A DNA stretch of 64,000 nucleotides from Typha latifolia. Taxonomy: Eukaryota > Streptophyta > Magnoliopsida > Poales > Typhaceae. The position numbers and the translations under genes are program-made. Each line of letters opens with the position of its first letter. The first letter of the stretch is position 1. The DNA lies in the NCBI GenBank assembly GCA_019914945.1, contig CM034099.1, positions 8,755,001 through 8,819,000 on the forward strand, read 5' to 3'. Below the pieces are notes generated by a model. That model did not search any database. It saw only the letters and a list, made by a program, of their open reading frames with translations, and was not told where the DNA came from. Shown piece by piece: positions 36,201-49,400 of this stretch.

Positions 36201-39200
36201 ATTTGAAGAGCCCATTTCCTTATGTGTCTGGTTCAATCTTCCCCCAAAATGAGCTAGTTGAAGTTAATCTTCAAGCTGATGCACCACATGGGAAGATAAC
36301 AGCAGTTGCTGCAACCTCAGGATGCCTCATAACTGGGCGACATGATGGATCAATTTGCTGCTACCAACTTGGAAAATTAGATCCTAATGCTCCAGGTTTT
36401 CCTGTACTTTTGAGATTATGCTGTATATAGATCTAATCCTTTTCTTCATGCTTATGTACTGATTAGCTTGCTCTTTTTGGATTATCTTTTCTAATTAGAT
36501 GTTTACTGATTGAATCAGAAATTCTATTTTATTTTATGACACAGGATTCTCTAATGAGCTCCGCGATGATGTTGGGATTGGCCGATTATGGAACCTTATG
36601 TCAAGGTACTTTTTGACTATATATATATATGTACAAGATGGACATCCTTGATATGTTTGTTGTTTTCTTTTTCTTTTAAATTTTTGGCCAAGAATGACGC
36701 TGAAAATATGGCTGTGACTATTATTTCTTTAATTGCTATTTTATCTCCTATTTGCTTAAAAGCTTAAATGGTGTCTATTGCAAGTCTGTATTGCTTCTTT
36801 TCTGATCATGCCGAGATATTTAGAGATAAATGTCACAAGAAAGGTCTGAAGTGATTGTGATTCCCGGAGCTACAGAGTGCCTTGGTAGCTCAAGCTATTC
36901 TTGATTCTTGGATTCTTTATTTATTTCTGGTAAAGAACTAACATGTCATTAGCTTGAATATATGTATCCAGTTGTGCAGAAGCTGTTACTTAATTTGTTT
37001 CTAAAGGTCCTCTTAAATTTGCAGTATCTTGAAATTCATATATATTGACTCTTGTAATATTTTCTTTTTCTTTTCATTGGAGGTACTTGTCCTAATGTTA
37101 ATCATTAGTTCTGTAGGCAAAAGGTTATTGGAGCTGTGCAAGATATAGCGATCTCTCAAGTCTGCGGAAGACAATGGTTATTCGTGCTTCATATGGATGG
37201 GAACTTGCGTGTGTGGGATCTTGTTAATCATGCGAGAGTTCTTTGTCATAACATCACCTCACGTGAACTTCAAGGCAATTTCTAGTCCCTTTGCTTCATA
37301 ATTGTAGTACTTTATTGTATTTCTAATGAAAACGGAGTCCTAGTGCATGAGTTTCCAACCAATCTGTACACAACAACCATATTGTCAGAGAAGTTGTTCT
37401 CACGACCCAAACTTATATCAGAGTCCACAGTGGCTAGTCATTCTGCCATACTAGTTGAGTGCCTCAATATTTAGACTGTCTAATGCTATTTGTTTCTCAA
37501 ATTTTGCTTTATATTTTCTTAATTTTTGAAAAGATTGTTGCTAGTTGTAGTTTATTTGCGGTTATCTTATATGGAAATATATGTTGATTTAAATGTATTT
37601 GTTTTTCTTGAATGGTAGAGCTTTAGTTTCCGAATTTCGATTGGAACATTGAAATTAAAACAGTAGCTCTAGTCCTTGCACCCAAATGGTCACTGATCAT
37701 TCCATGGAGACAGTGTTTCCAATAAAGGATTAATGTTGCATACATATTGCCATCCCTAGACACGTTGGCAAGAGAAACATGCAGTGGGACATTTTTTTTT
37801 TCTGATATTGCAAATCCACAAGGGACTTCAGATGTTATTGCATATCACCAAATACTACAAAGTTCTAGCTGTCATATAACTGTTGCCTTATTCTCTTTGG
37901 ACCTTCAAACTTTTTATGGTTGATGCACAAATTCATGATACATTTTGTAAGAATGAAATTCTTATTCATGCTTCATTTTGGCAGGAAGTTGCATGTGTAG
38001 GATCTCTTTGATTTGGGTTATCTATCTTAGAATTCAGCCACATGAAACCCACCTCTTCTAAATTATTTGTGGTTTTTCATGATACCATGTGTTCTCAGTA
38101 TTAGGAGTTCTCGGAATGGTTTGATGAGAATCATTTTGATAAGTAGATAGGGGTCATGTGGATGGTCTTTTTGATACTTTCAGGGTGGGGATTTGGAAGC
38201 TTTCTTGTCACTGATAGGGTATTTATTGTTCTAAGTTTGAGAATTATTGTTGAAATTTGGCTTTTCTACATACATGAGGTATTAGAAGAGCCAAATTTCA
38301 GAGTATTTTAAAACATTTGTCAGTGCCCATTTTATTGGTTTCTTATTATTTTACCGGCAAAGAGTATCCACTTGCAATATATTGTAGTAATACAGGATCC
38401 GTTAATGCTTTAAAATTTATACCATCTTTCGGAATGAGTTCTTACAAGCTTGACAAACAATTTTATGCTATATTGTTTTCACTTTTATAAGTATTTTGTA
38501 TTTATGTGACTCATGTTGTGCTCTGATGTTTTGTTTAGGTCATTCTGTCAATGGTTACCACTACTGTACAGTCGAACAAAAACTTGTTCACTACTTATAT
38601 TTCATGATAATGCTATAGTTCAAAATGGCTAACTTAATGGAAGTTTATAGTGTTTGAAACAATATCCGTTTGCTTCATAATTTTTACTGCATTTAAAAAT
38701 AATTTTAGAATTTTATGTAATTGAAAAATAGTTCGATACCATAAAGGCCGATACGTATTGTTTTTTTTTTTTCAGGCGCTGATCTCGATCCCAGTACTGG
38801 AAACTTTGATTTTGAACACTTCTTTTGGTGTCATAAACTAGAGAGCATATAGATCCTCTTTAATATTGGAAGATAATTCCTATTATAACATTTTTCCTTT
38901 TTTTAAAGAATCACACTAATCTTATGATTTCTAAGTTTGTATTTCTTGGATTACTAGCAGTATGTACAGCAATTAATCTGATATAACAGGAATTTCTTTA
39001 CCTTCAACAGATTGAATAGTTGCCGAATGTTCATTATTGAGGTACTAGTTTGCCATGCGAATGGACAAGTGCTTGTTATTTGGTTTGACTTCATTCCACT
39101 TGCTAGAAATGGTGAAATCATTCACCATTCCTATATCATCCTGAAAAAGTGAAATAATACCTATATCTTCCACTGGAAATGAATATACTCTATATCAGAG

Positions 39201-40377
39201 AAGTGAAAACTTATTGTGACATATTCCTGATTGATATTTTATTTCGAGTAGTACTTCTGAGCAAGTGCTGTTCACTGGGTTCTGTGATTCCAGATATTGG
39301 AAGGATTTTGATACTTAGCATGTGTTCAGTCCCATTTGATTGCTTTGTCAACTGACATTACTTCTTTTTTTATTCTTTTTTAGGAACGAATCCCTCCAAG
39401 TTATGGGTTGGTGAGGATAATGATGACAAACAACTGATTTCTTTGGCAGTTTTACATCAAGATACTTTGGTATGTTAGACATGGACATCTCATATCTAAG
39501 TCCACCAGCTTATGACACATTATTTTTTTCTTTATGTTATTTTCATGTTTCAAGAATTTATCATTTAATATCTTCTTAAGGATGGTGATCTAGGACCCTT
39601 TACACTACCAACCAATAGAAGGCTATATGGTTTTGATAAGAGTTTGACATAGGACAACAAGATATGATATGATGACTAGCAAAAGTCATCATGATTTTCA
39701 TGATTTTTTTTATAGATTTGGGAAATTGATTTTATATCTTTATTAGCATTGTAGTGTTTCCCGATGAAGTAGAAAAATTATTAAAGGTGAGGGATTTGAG
39801 TGAGGGCTTTTAGGTAGGGTCGTTAGGATTTAGGATATCTAAAGCAAGATCAAGAATCAAGAGTCAAGGATCAAAATTAAGAACCGAAAAAAGGGAAAAC
39901 AAGAAGAAAGAAGGAGAAGAAGAGAAGAAGGAAAAAAGAACGAAAGCCGTAATTATTATAGTTACTTTGTTTTGCTTGAATCAATGATTACTTCAACTTC
40001 TTCATATATTTCTTGAAAGAATATCATAACTTATAAGTGATTCCATCTTGTTTTCTAATACGGAGTAGATGAAGCTCCTTATACAAATTAAGCTTGCTAA
40101 TTTGTGTAGGTTGAGCCACAAAATTCTATATTTCTACTTATTCCTGAAAATACCTTAAATAAGCTCAAAATGAGCCTAAATATTGGTTAGAAAGTACACA
40201 ATATCAATGATGGCCGTGCTAGAGGCACGGACCGTGCCGACCATCGGCCGGCACGGCACGTGCCGTAATAGAATGAGAGAAAGAGGTATGGGATATTTAC
40301 CTTTGCCATTGTAGTCGTCGTCGCCATCACTTGCCGATCGCCGCCCCCCGCCTGCCGATCGCTTCGTGCCCTAGCCC

Positions 40378-40425
<48 letters not shown>

Positions 40426-43400
40426 TAAAAACTTAAGTTGCGGGTTCAGATCCGGATCATCTTTCTCTCTCTTCTCTCTCGGGGGCTAGGGCATGAAGTG
40501 ATCGGCGATGCATTAGGAGGGGTGCATTTCGAATTCCTGAAAATAATTAAGATATAAATTAGGAATATTTCAATTAATATGGATTTCGAATTCCTGAAAA
40601 TAATTAATATTATTTTATTTCTAGAAAATAAGATATAGATTAGAATTACTTCAATTTAAAGGAATTTCGGATTTAAATTTTTTATTATTATTATATTTTA
40701 TTTTCAGAAAATAATAGAGGAGATCTTTATGCTAATATATTTTATTTTCTATAAATAAAATATAAGAGATCTTTATTTTTAGAATATGATCAAAAATAAA
40801 ATATTATTTTTGAGACGTGAAATTTTACAAGATTAAATATTAGATTATTATTTATTTGTGTTTTTTTGACTTATGAAGAATGATTTATATTATATATATA
40901 TTAGAGGAAATAGTAGTATTTGAATTTACGAATTATTCGTGTATATATTGTATTTGAAGAATTGAGAATTTTGGTAATTGAGGAATATGATACTTGAGAT
41001 TCAGAATGAATCAGTATAGTTGAATACCGATAAAAGTGAGATCTGGAACCCAATTTGTTTTCAAGAAGATAAGTCCAGGGAAAAGATTCTTGAAATGTAA
41101 CGTTGCGACGTGCTACCAAGTGACTCTGGCGGGATTAGAGAAAAGATTCTTGGATTTTTGTCCCGGTGACTCTAATTTTACTCAATGGCTAGTGGAAAAG
41201 CCAGTAGGACACTGCAGAGTACCTACTGTGACCCAAGACGGATTGACTATCTAGAAAAGTCTCGGGCGCCATCCCGATGGTGACTAGGTAGTGCGATGTG
41301 GCCACGGGTTAGAGTACCCATTAATGAGACAATATGATATTTTATCAGTTTTGGCGGGTTTTCATGATGGTACACTTTTGGCAGAGATTGACTGCTTTTA
41401 TATTGATTTATTCAAATTGAGATATTATGAATAGTTTATGATTCGATTTCCATGATAATACATTTTCAGCAGAGATTGATTTGTTTTATATTAATTTATT
41501 TAAATTGAGATATTATAAATAATTTATAATTCGATTTCCATGATAATACACTTTAGTGGAGATTCGTTCTATGCTGATTTATTCGGATTGTGTTAATATG
41601 AATGATTTATGATTTGATTTCCATGAAAATACACTTTTAGCAGAGATTGATTCGTTTTATATTGAACTATTCAAAATGAGTTAATATGAATAATTTATTA
41701 TTCTAATTTAGTATATATGGATTTTGAAATTCAATATAAGAGACAAGAAAATTATATATTTTCAAGATGGCTTATATATTATTATTATGATTCTCCTACT
41801 ATATGTATCACATGTTGATCTTTGTCATTAGACATATTATTAGTAGAGTGGGTTACTTGCTGGGCGTCTAGCTCATGAGGACTTATTATTTTGCAGGAAT
41901 TTAAGAAGTCGCTTAGTGAGAACTCTGAAGACTGAGTACCATTTTTGCTGTGTCAATCTATTTTAGGATTTGATTACTATTTGGGCTTTCGTGTTTTCTC
42001 CGGGTTTTATCCTAGAGATTCACGGCCATCATGTTCCCGGATCAGGGCGTGACACGTAAGACCTGATTTTTGATAACTTTGTAACTTGAGCATCCTTTTT
42101 TCTTACATTTTGAGTTTGTTTTATTTTAGGTGCCGCATAATGCGCTCAAAATAAATGAGTGGTTTGAGCTCGTCTCAGGCTTGGTTCCAATATAAATGAT
42201 CCTAGTTTGAGCCAAATTTCAAACTCGAGAAGCGCCAAATTATTATTTATTAATATATATATATTATGTATAATTCACAACTATTAGATCTTTGATCTAT
42301 AGATTATATATCTTCGTAATAGTCTCGGCTCATTTAAGGCCCAAATTGAGCTCGACTTGTTTAAGACTTGAATGAGTTCATTTAAGGCCTGAGCTAGAAA
42401 TAGGCTTGGCTCAAGCTCAAATGTAAATTAGCTGAGCCTAAACCAGATATTTTTGTTGGCTAAAATAATTATTTTATGAATATGTTAAATTATCCTAAAA
42501 GATACTCTAGACCATTGATGTATGATTTAGGGGTCTGTTATTGAGATAAACCGGTGTGTTGGCATAGTACGTGTGGGATGGCACTGGAAATGCCGAAATG
42601 CTGACTTGCATGATAATCATTGATTGACAGCATGATGCCCGGTTTTGGCCAATCCTAATTCTACCCTAAAACCAACCAATTAATTTCGGGTGGACTTGAT
42701 TCGTATCAGGCCCATTCATCCGGATCAATTGAAACAACGCAATAAGAGAGTACGGGATGCACCTCATATCTTGGCAAACTCCTCTTTCGGCGAAGTCCTT
42801 CGACGCCTATCCGTCAAAATAGAAGTTCGACGAGCTCCTCCGACACCCTCCCTATTTTTTTTGGTTTTTTTTTTTCCATTTCTCCTCTCTCTCTCCCTTT
42901 TCACTCATCCTCTCGCAACAACAGAGAACAGAAGAGAGACCATGAGGTTGAGAGTGAGCGAAAGAGAGAAATGTATAGAGTAAGAGCAAGAGAAGAGAAT
43001 AGACAAGGTTTCGAAACTTGGGATTGAGATTTGCTGCCTCGGAAAATAATATGTATTTGTTGCTCGTATCGGATTAGACTATTTTGTCATTCCATAAATT
43101 CTTAATATTAAAGAATCTAGAAAAATTTCTAAAAACATTAAAAAGTTGGTAGTGAAATAAAAAATTATTATTGGCATATGAAGACCTAAAAACTAAACTA
43201 TTTTTTTAAAAAAAATACTCACTAAAAAAGAGTGGAAGAACCGTAAGGAAAAAATTAAAAATTACTGTTTTGCTTCTTCTGCAATGATGAAGAAAAGAGA
43301 GAGAGAGTACAAAAAGAGAAAACTTTTTGTTTTTGCAATGAAGAAGAGAGAGAGAGGGAGAGTAGTGGAAGAATCAAAAAGAAAGAAAAGAAAAATTCAG

Positions 43401-46400
43401 TTGGTTGTGTAATGAAGAAGAAAAAGATAAAGAGAATGGAAGAACTGAAAGAAAAAGAAGGAAAAGACCACATTTTTTTGCTTCTTTAGTGAAGAAGAAT
43501 AGAGGGGAGAAAAAACTATCGTGAAGAAGAAGAAGAAAAGAGAAAAATAAAAAACTACAAACCCAAGGTCACTGGGGTTAGATTTGCATCGCTGGAGTTC
43601 GAAGGACCTCCCCGGAGCTAGATTGCATTAGAGAATCAGTGACTTTGGTTGAGAGAGAGAGAGAGGATGACATGGATATCAATTTGTTATGGATTTGCCT
43701 TATTTGACCCGGATTGGTCGATCCTGACTTGGATTAGCCGATTCAGATCGATATCAACCAAGGTTCCGAAACTCGGTGTTAGATTGGGATCGGCCGTTAG
43801 AAAAAATGATACGTATTGGTTATTTCGGTCATATCGGATCAAACTATTTTTAATTACGTAAATTTTTAAATATTATTTAAAATACATAAACATTTCTAAA
43901 AATTTATAAAAAATAACAGAAAAATAAGGAATAAAAATTAGTCACATATGAACTTTAAAAACTAAAGAAAAAACTCACTCAAAACTATAATAAATTTTGA
44001 CTTGAATTAGACAAATTTTTATACTTGTAAATTATTATTGCAGAGCAACATGAAGAGAGATATTTTTTCACTGTTGTTCTATAGTAATAAGAAAAGATGA
44101 GTTAAAAAGTGAGTGAGAAAAAAGGAAAAAAAAAACTCATTTGAGTTTACTAAGTGTGGATTAGCGAAAAAGGCTCGTTGGAACGTCCGCCAAATGAACT
44201 CAGTGAAGTGTGAGAGTGAGTGAAGGGTGTGTGTGTGAGAGATAGAGTGTAAAAATTGAAAATTTAAAAAGAAAGCAGTTGATGAGATCAATTATTAATG
44301 TCTCCTAAGTTAGATACATTTTAGATTTGACTTGAATCTTAAAAAAAATTAATTTTAGTTGATATTGTTGTTTTTAGCCAATACGGCCAAGACGGAATGG
44401 TCGATACGGTCGAAACTGTTCGGCGATACTAGCTAAAACCGATTTGATCGAGATCAATTATGGCTGATCTTGATCCAGATCAGCCGATCCGACTCGGGAT
44501 TTGCCGATTTTGGGATCCATGGTATCAACCGGTACAATCAATACTCACCCGATACTAATAAACTGACTAGTATCAAACTTGGATTGGGATCGGCCGATTG
44601 GACTTGGATCAACCAATCCTTAGGATCATGAGAATTGAGTGTGAGGGAGGGACTGAGTGGGAGCTCATTTGATTGGGAGTGATTGGAGAAGGGGAAGAAG
44701 GTGAGTGGAAGAGAGTGAGGGATGGTGGGGAGTGAGTGGGACTGGGAGAGAGAATTTGTGTGTGGAAGAGAGATAAAGTTAGAGAGTAATTTCTTTAGAC
44801 TAGCTACCTATATATATATATATTTTTTTTTCTTTTGTTTGATCAATTTAATTTTTTTTGCATTTTAAATTTTGATTATAATTTTATGTAATAAAATAAT
44901 AGTCCGATGCCAAAACCCAATACTAGTGGTCGGAATGGCTGATACAGTTAGTACTTATTGTTTTTTCGAGTGATTGGTCCACATCACAATATTTGGAACT
45001 TTGTTTGATAGTCCTCTTGTTCAATTGTTTCAATCAAGGATAAGATTTTATTGCAATAATAGGACATTTTCTGTATTGCTGCTTTAAAACTTGGAGTGGC
45101 AAACAACTCAACTTTGAGCCAACATGAATTCAACTTGTTTAGTAAACAATTATTAAACATGAAAATGACTCATTTATTAAACGAAATATTAAACATGTAC
45201 ATGACTTGTTTGTTAAAGGAGTTCAACGGATCACTTATGTAACCTTCTACCATATTGTTCATCTACATGTCAAATTGGTTCAAGAGTTAAATGTCTTATG
45301 TGGTAAATGAGTTAAGTGGGATATACAGGTTTACCAAGTTGCATAAATTAAATGGGTTAGAGTTGAAATATTTACACAAGTTAAAATTGGTTGACCTAAT
45401 CTGGGCTGTAATATATTGAAAGAACAAACACAAATATGGCCCGTTTTTGTTTAATTAGACTTGATTATTCCCACCCTTAAAACATTGTAGGAACCTACAT
45501 CAACAATTGTTTTTCTGCATTGACTTAGGACTTACGAGATAGCTTTCTACTGCAGAGGAGAAATAACTAAGTTATGCCAATACGCCTGAGACAATGGGCT
45601 GCCGTTAGATGCCCAAAGCACATTACTCTATTAACATTACTTATTTATGTTGTTTGTTAGGATTTTTTTTTTGCCCAAGCTAGAAATTTTATGTATTTCT
45701 GGTTCTGATTCTTTAATTTTGCTATTTTTTTGTTTTGTTTTAAAGAGTCCTTTTGTTTGAAAAATCTGTCTTAAGTAACTGACCAATTGTCTAATTGTGA
45801 AGGTACCAGATATTTATACTGTTGCTGTGTGTCACTTTCATTTCAGTGCTGGTGATAGGAATGTTTTCTCTCCGGATTCCTCAATGCATTATATCCGTTT
45901 GGAGGAGGTAAAACATATCTTTTACTTTTTTTGTTAGCTTTGTTGGCATATTGATAATGCTGTATCATGTGATATGTTTGGATAAACTTTGGTGAAATCT
46001 TGGGTAATATAAGTTGGTATAGCCATGCATTAGTGGGGTAAAATGTCACTGAAGTTGATCTACAAATCATAATACATCTATCAATTTGACCAAGCTTAAT
46101 ATGAAGCCAGTGAGGTGGTCTCCTATGCTTTAATCTGCTCTTATATCTCTTTTGCTTTTCATGTCTGGTGGTAGTATTGTTCAGTCGCAAAAAGAAATGC
46201 CATGGTTGTTAATGTTACAGGTAATGCTTCTGGTTCTGCTCCTATAACCTTTTGGTGTTCTTCCTGAACTAATCAACAAGATTGGTGGCACAACCTTTTT
46301 AACAATTAGCTGAAAATTGATGTAGGGGAAAAATAATTGTTGACATGATTTATGCAAAATTTCAGGTTCCATATTTTGAAATATTGTCGCAATTTACCTT

Positions 46401-49400
46401 GATAAATTGAAGATTTTCATATCAGGCTTCATATTCTAAAGTTAGTTATTACTTAACAGTCTTAGTTTACTGGTGTTGCATCTCATTATATGAGCATGCT
46501 CACTACAATCTTGGTAGGATTTAGGTGGCCACAGTACTGGCAGTTTGGAAGGTGGAGCCAAAGCCTGTTTATACAACTAAAATTTGATCGAAAAGCTGTT
46601 GTAACTATTCTAATAGTATATTATGGATTTGGAGATCTTTTGAGTCTCTGGTTGATGTTTACTATGTCCAGCTGCTCCATTGCTATTGAAATATAATACT
46701 TGTGACCACTTTTTGATTTCAAGATGTTCCAACTGATAATGGGGTATCAACTTTTTCTTTTGTTATATGACACATGAAGGTTAAAGGTTATTTAGTTGTG
46801 TTTGATTCGTAGGTTTGAAAAAAAATCCAACCAGGGTATCCATTAGTTTAGCTCAAGTGCCCGATAAGTCTGTTGACATTGTAGATACCATTGTGAAGAA
46901 TGGTGGTCCTTTTGCTGGATATATTAATTGCCAGCTCAATCTTTTTTTTTTTTTCGCTGTAACAATGGCTATTTTGATCATTTCTTGCTTATTGTATGTA
47001 AGATAAGCTGTACTTTGATTTTGGATGTTGTTATGCACTTCATATCAGGGAAGACTTGTCGACTTGAAAATCAGTTCCAGCAAGCTTTGGATACTTAAAG
47101 AGGACGGACAAATGCTTTATGATCTATCCCATTCTGACTGTAACATGTAAGTAAAATGGTCTATCTCATCTTTTGAGTTTCTGGTGGTACTGCACTGAGT
47201 TTTTCTTTTCCACCGTAGAATGATGACTTTCTAATGTGACTCAAAAATTTTGAACAAATGTAGGCTAAATAAATTCAGTAATATAGATAACAAAAGCAGT
47301 AAATGAGCATAAGACTTTCTATTAAGATATAAGCAAGATTAAATTCAGTTCATCTTAAACTTAACATGACAACAAGTCTGAAATTTATAGCAGAAGATAT
47401 GGCCAGAGAGAATAGTAGGTCGATTACTAGACTTAGGTTAATCAAAAGCGGGCTAAACAAAGTGAAGAATAGTCTGTAGCCTTAAACCTTGCCTTTGTCT
47501 TTAATTCCGAGTACCAATAGCCCTCACTATATTGCTAGAAATCCCTCGAAACAGCAACAATTACATAGAAATAAAGAAGAGAAATAAGGTAGATTAAAAA
47601 GAAGCCCACAAAGTCTATGTGGGGTTTTGTAAAGATGACGTAAAGGGTAGAACCCTCAAGGACTGTGAGAGAGAGTAGAGTAGAATGAAGAGTAGAGGAG
47701 GGTTTATGTGAAGAAGATGAGCTTTTGAGAAGTTAAAGGAATTAGGTTGGGAGAGGAAAGGTCTTTTTTTGGGAGGTTGTGAGGAGCTATTTTGGGAAGT
47801 CTTAAAGGATTTTTAGGAAGTCCAAAGGTTGAGAAAAAAAATCTAGAGTTTTCTAGAGAACTCTCAAATACTTTAAGCAGCCCACTAACCTATCCTAGCC
47901 TAGCCCGAATTGACTATGGTGCTTTTCCCTTCCAGATAAATTTATCATATTAAAGCAATCTGTCTTATACTACGCTTAGTTACCCTTAGTCCTCGGAAAT
48001 TCTCGCTTTCCAGTCTATTAACCGATCCAGTGGCCAAACAAAATGGTGCGGACATCTCTTGCACATTAGGCTAATATTATGGTTGTTCATATAAAACAAG
48101 TAATCTAATTGGAAGTTGATGTCACGACACTTTTATATTATATTTCCTTCACTTTCTCTGTCATTTGGTAACCAGTAATTTGTTCAGTTACCTCAGAGGG
48201 TCTGCTTCAAAGGCTGTCTAACATTAAAAGTTTTTTATAATATCATTTAGAAGTGACTGTTTGGAACTTGATTGGTTGAATTGTTGATATAAATAGCTAG
48301 CATTTATGACTGGAAAGCTAATTATTTATCTGGCCACTATTGTAACTAAAGAGCTTCTTTTTTCCATCGGTTATTTAATTGCTTTCTTTTCCCTTGTAAT
48401 ATCAAATGCTTTGCAATTTATAAGATTTCTTAGAAGATGAAGCAAAATTAGGATGTTGACGTGGACAGACCAGTGGTACCACTTGAAAAGATAGAAATTG
48501 AAATGATTGTATTCAATCTGTAAGATAACACCCATGGATTGATGTGCCGGCATGTGGCAATGAGTAGCTGACAACATGCCATCTTTCACCTCCTAGTGGA
48601 GATCTGCCGTCGGGGATCACTTTTTAGAGGTGATTCAAGGTAGAGCAAGAGCAGAGGAGGTGATACATGGTGGCAAAGAGGCTGTAGAGAGGTATTGTGG
48701 CCACACAGGAGGTAGGTACGACTTGTGGTAGAAGAATGACAAAGGGGATTCGACCCAAATTCACTTATCGTATCTAACTTAGAATGAGTAGATATCCATT
48801 TAGTATAAGTTGGATATGTTAGCAATCCTTTTCATTTCATGGTTCCTACTCTCCTATGTATTGGCTATGACACGGATGCTCATGCAAAAAATAGGTGGGT
48901 GGTGTACTGAGCGGCTAGGGCACGACGAAGGCTCGCTGATGACGATCTAATGAGACGGTAGATCCCTCTTTTCCCCACTTTTTCTTCTTTATTGTTGACA
49001 CAGTGTGTCGGCATCTGCTGTTGGCAACACTCCTTGTGCCAATGGCAAGAAGATCCTTGATAGCACCCGTAGAGGATAAGTTGATAAGACTAGGTTATTA
49101 TACACCCCAACCCCATCCGGAAAGAAAAGGGTAGCACCAGAAAGGAAAGAACAAGAAGAGTACATAGTCAGCTAGTACAAAAGGTGATGGCTGTTGAAAG
49201 GGAAGCCAAGACTTATATAGTAGGAATCCGAGACAAACCCTTGCAATAAATAAAGAATAAAGATATATAGACGAAAGGATTATATTGCCAACCACATATA
49301 GTTTGGAAAAGGCGTGGCTGTTGTGTTCCTAGAAATTGGAACAAGGACTCTTGATGGTCTTTTAATGGTCTTATGGTTCTATATGTTGATGGTTTTAAAC

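Larger units (their letters stand above)
40270..42054 (+). mobile_element. LTR-like remnant related to the 2.3 kb gypsy LTR
   Basis: The middle reads GACTCTGGCGGGATTAGAGAA, CTCGGGCGCCATCCCGATGG and GGCCACGGGTTAGAGTACCC, paralleling phrases in the LTR at 13125-15411. It ends GGGCGTGACA, like that LTR's GGTCGTGACA. The left border is uncertain because of the adjacent GGCACG stub. It contains a hairpin around a GA microsatellite and a four-copy tandem array. Located in NUP160 intron 6, without coding capacity. Confidence 0.6.

Noticed and set aside
46815..47006. Extra NUP160 exon
   Set aside because: The frame from 46815 would not keep the phase between the exons ending at 45907 and starting at 47049, which already join in phase 0.
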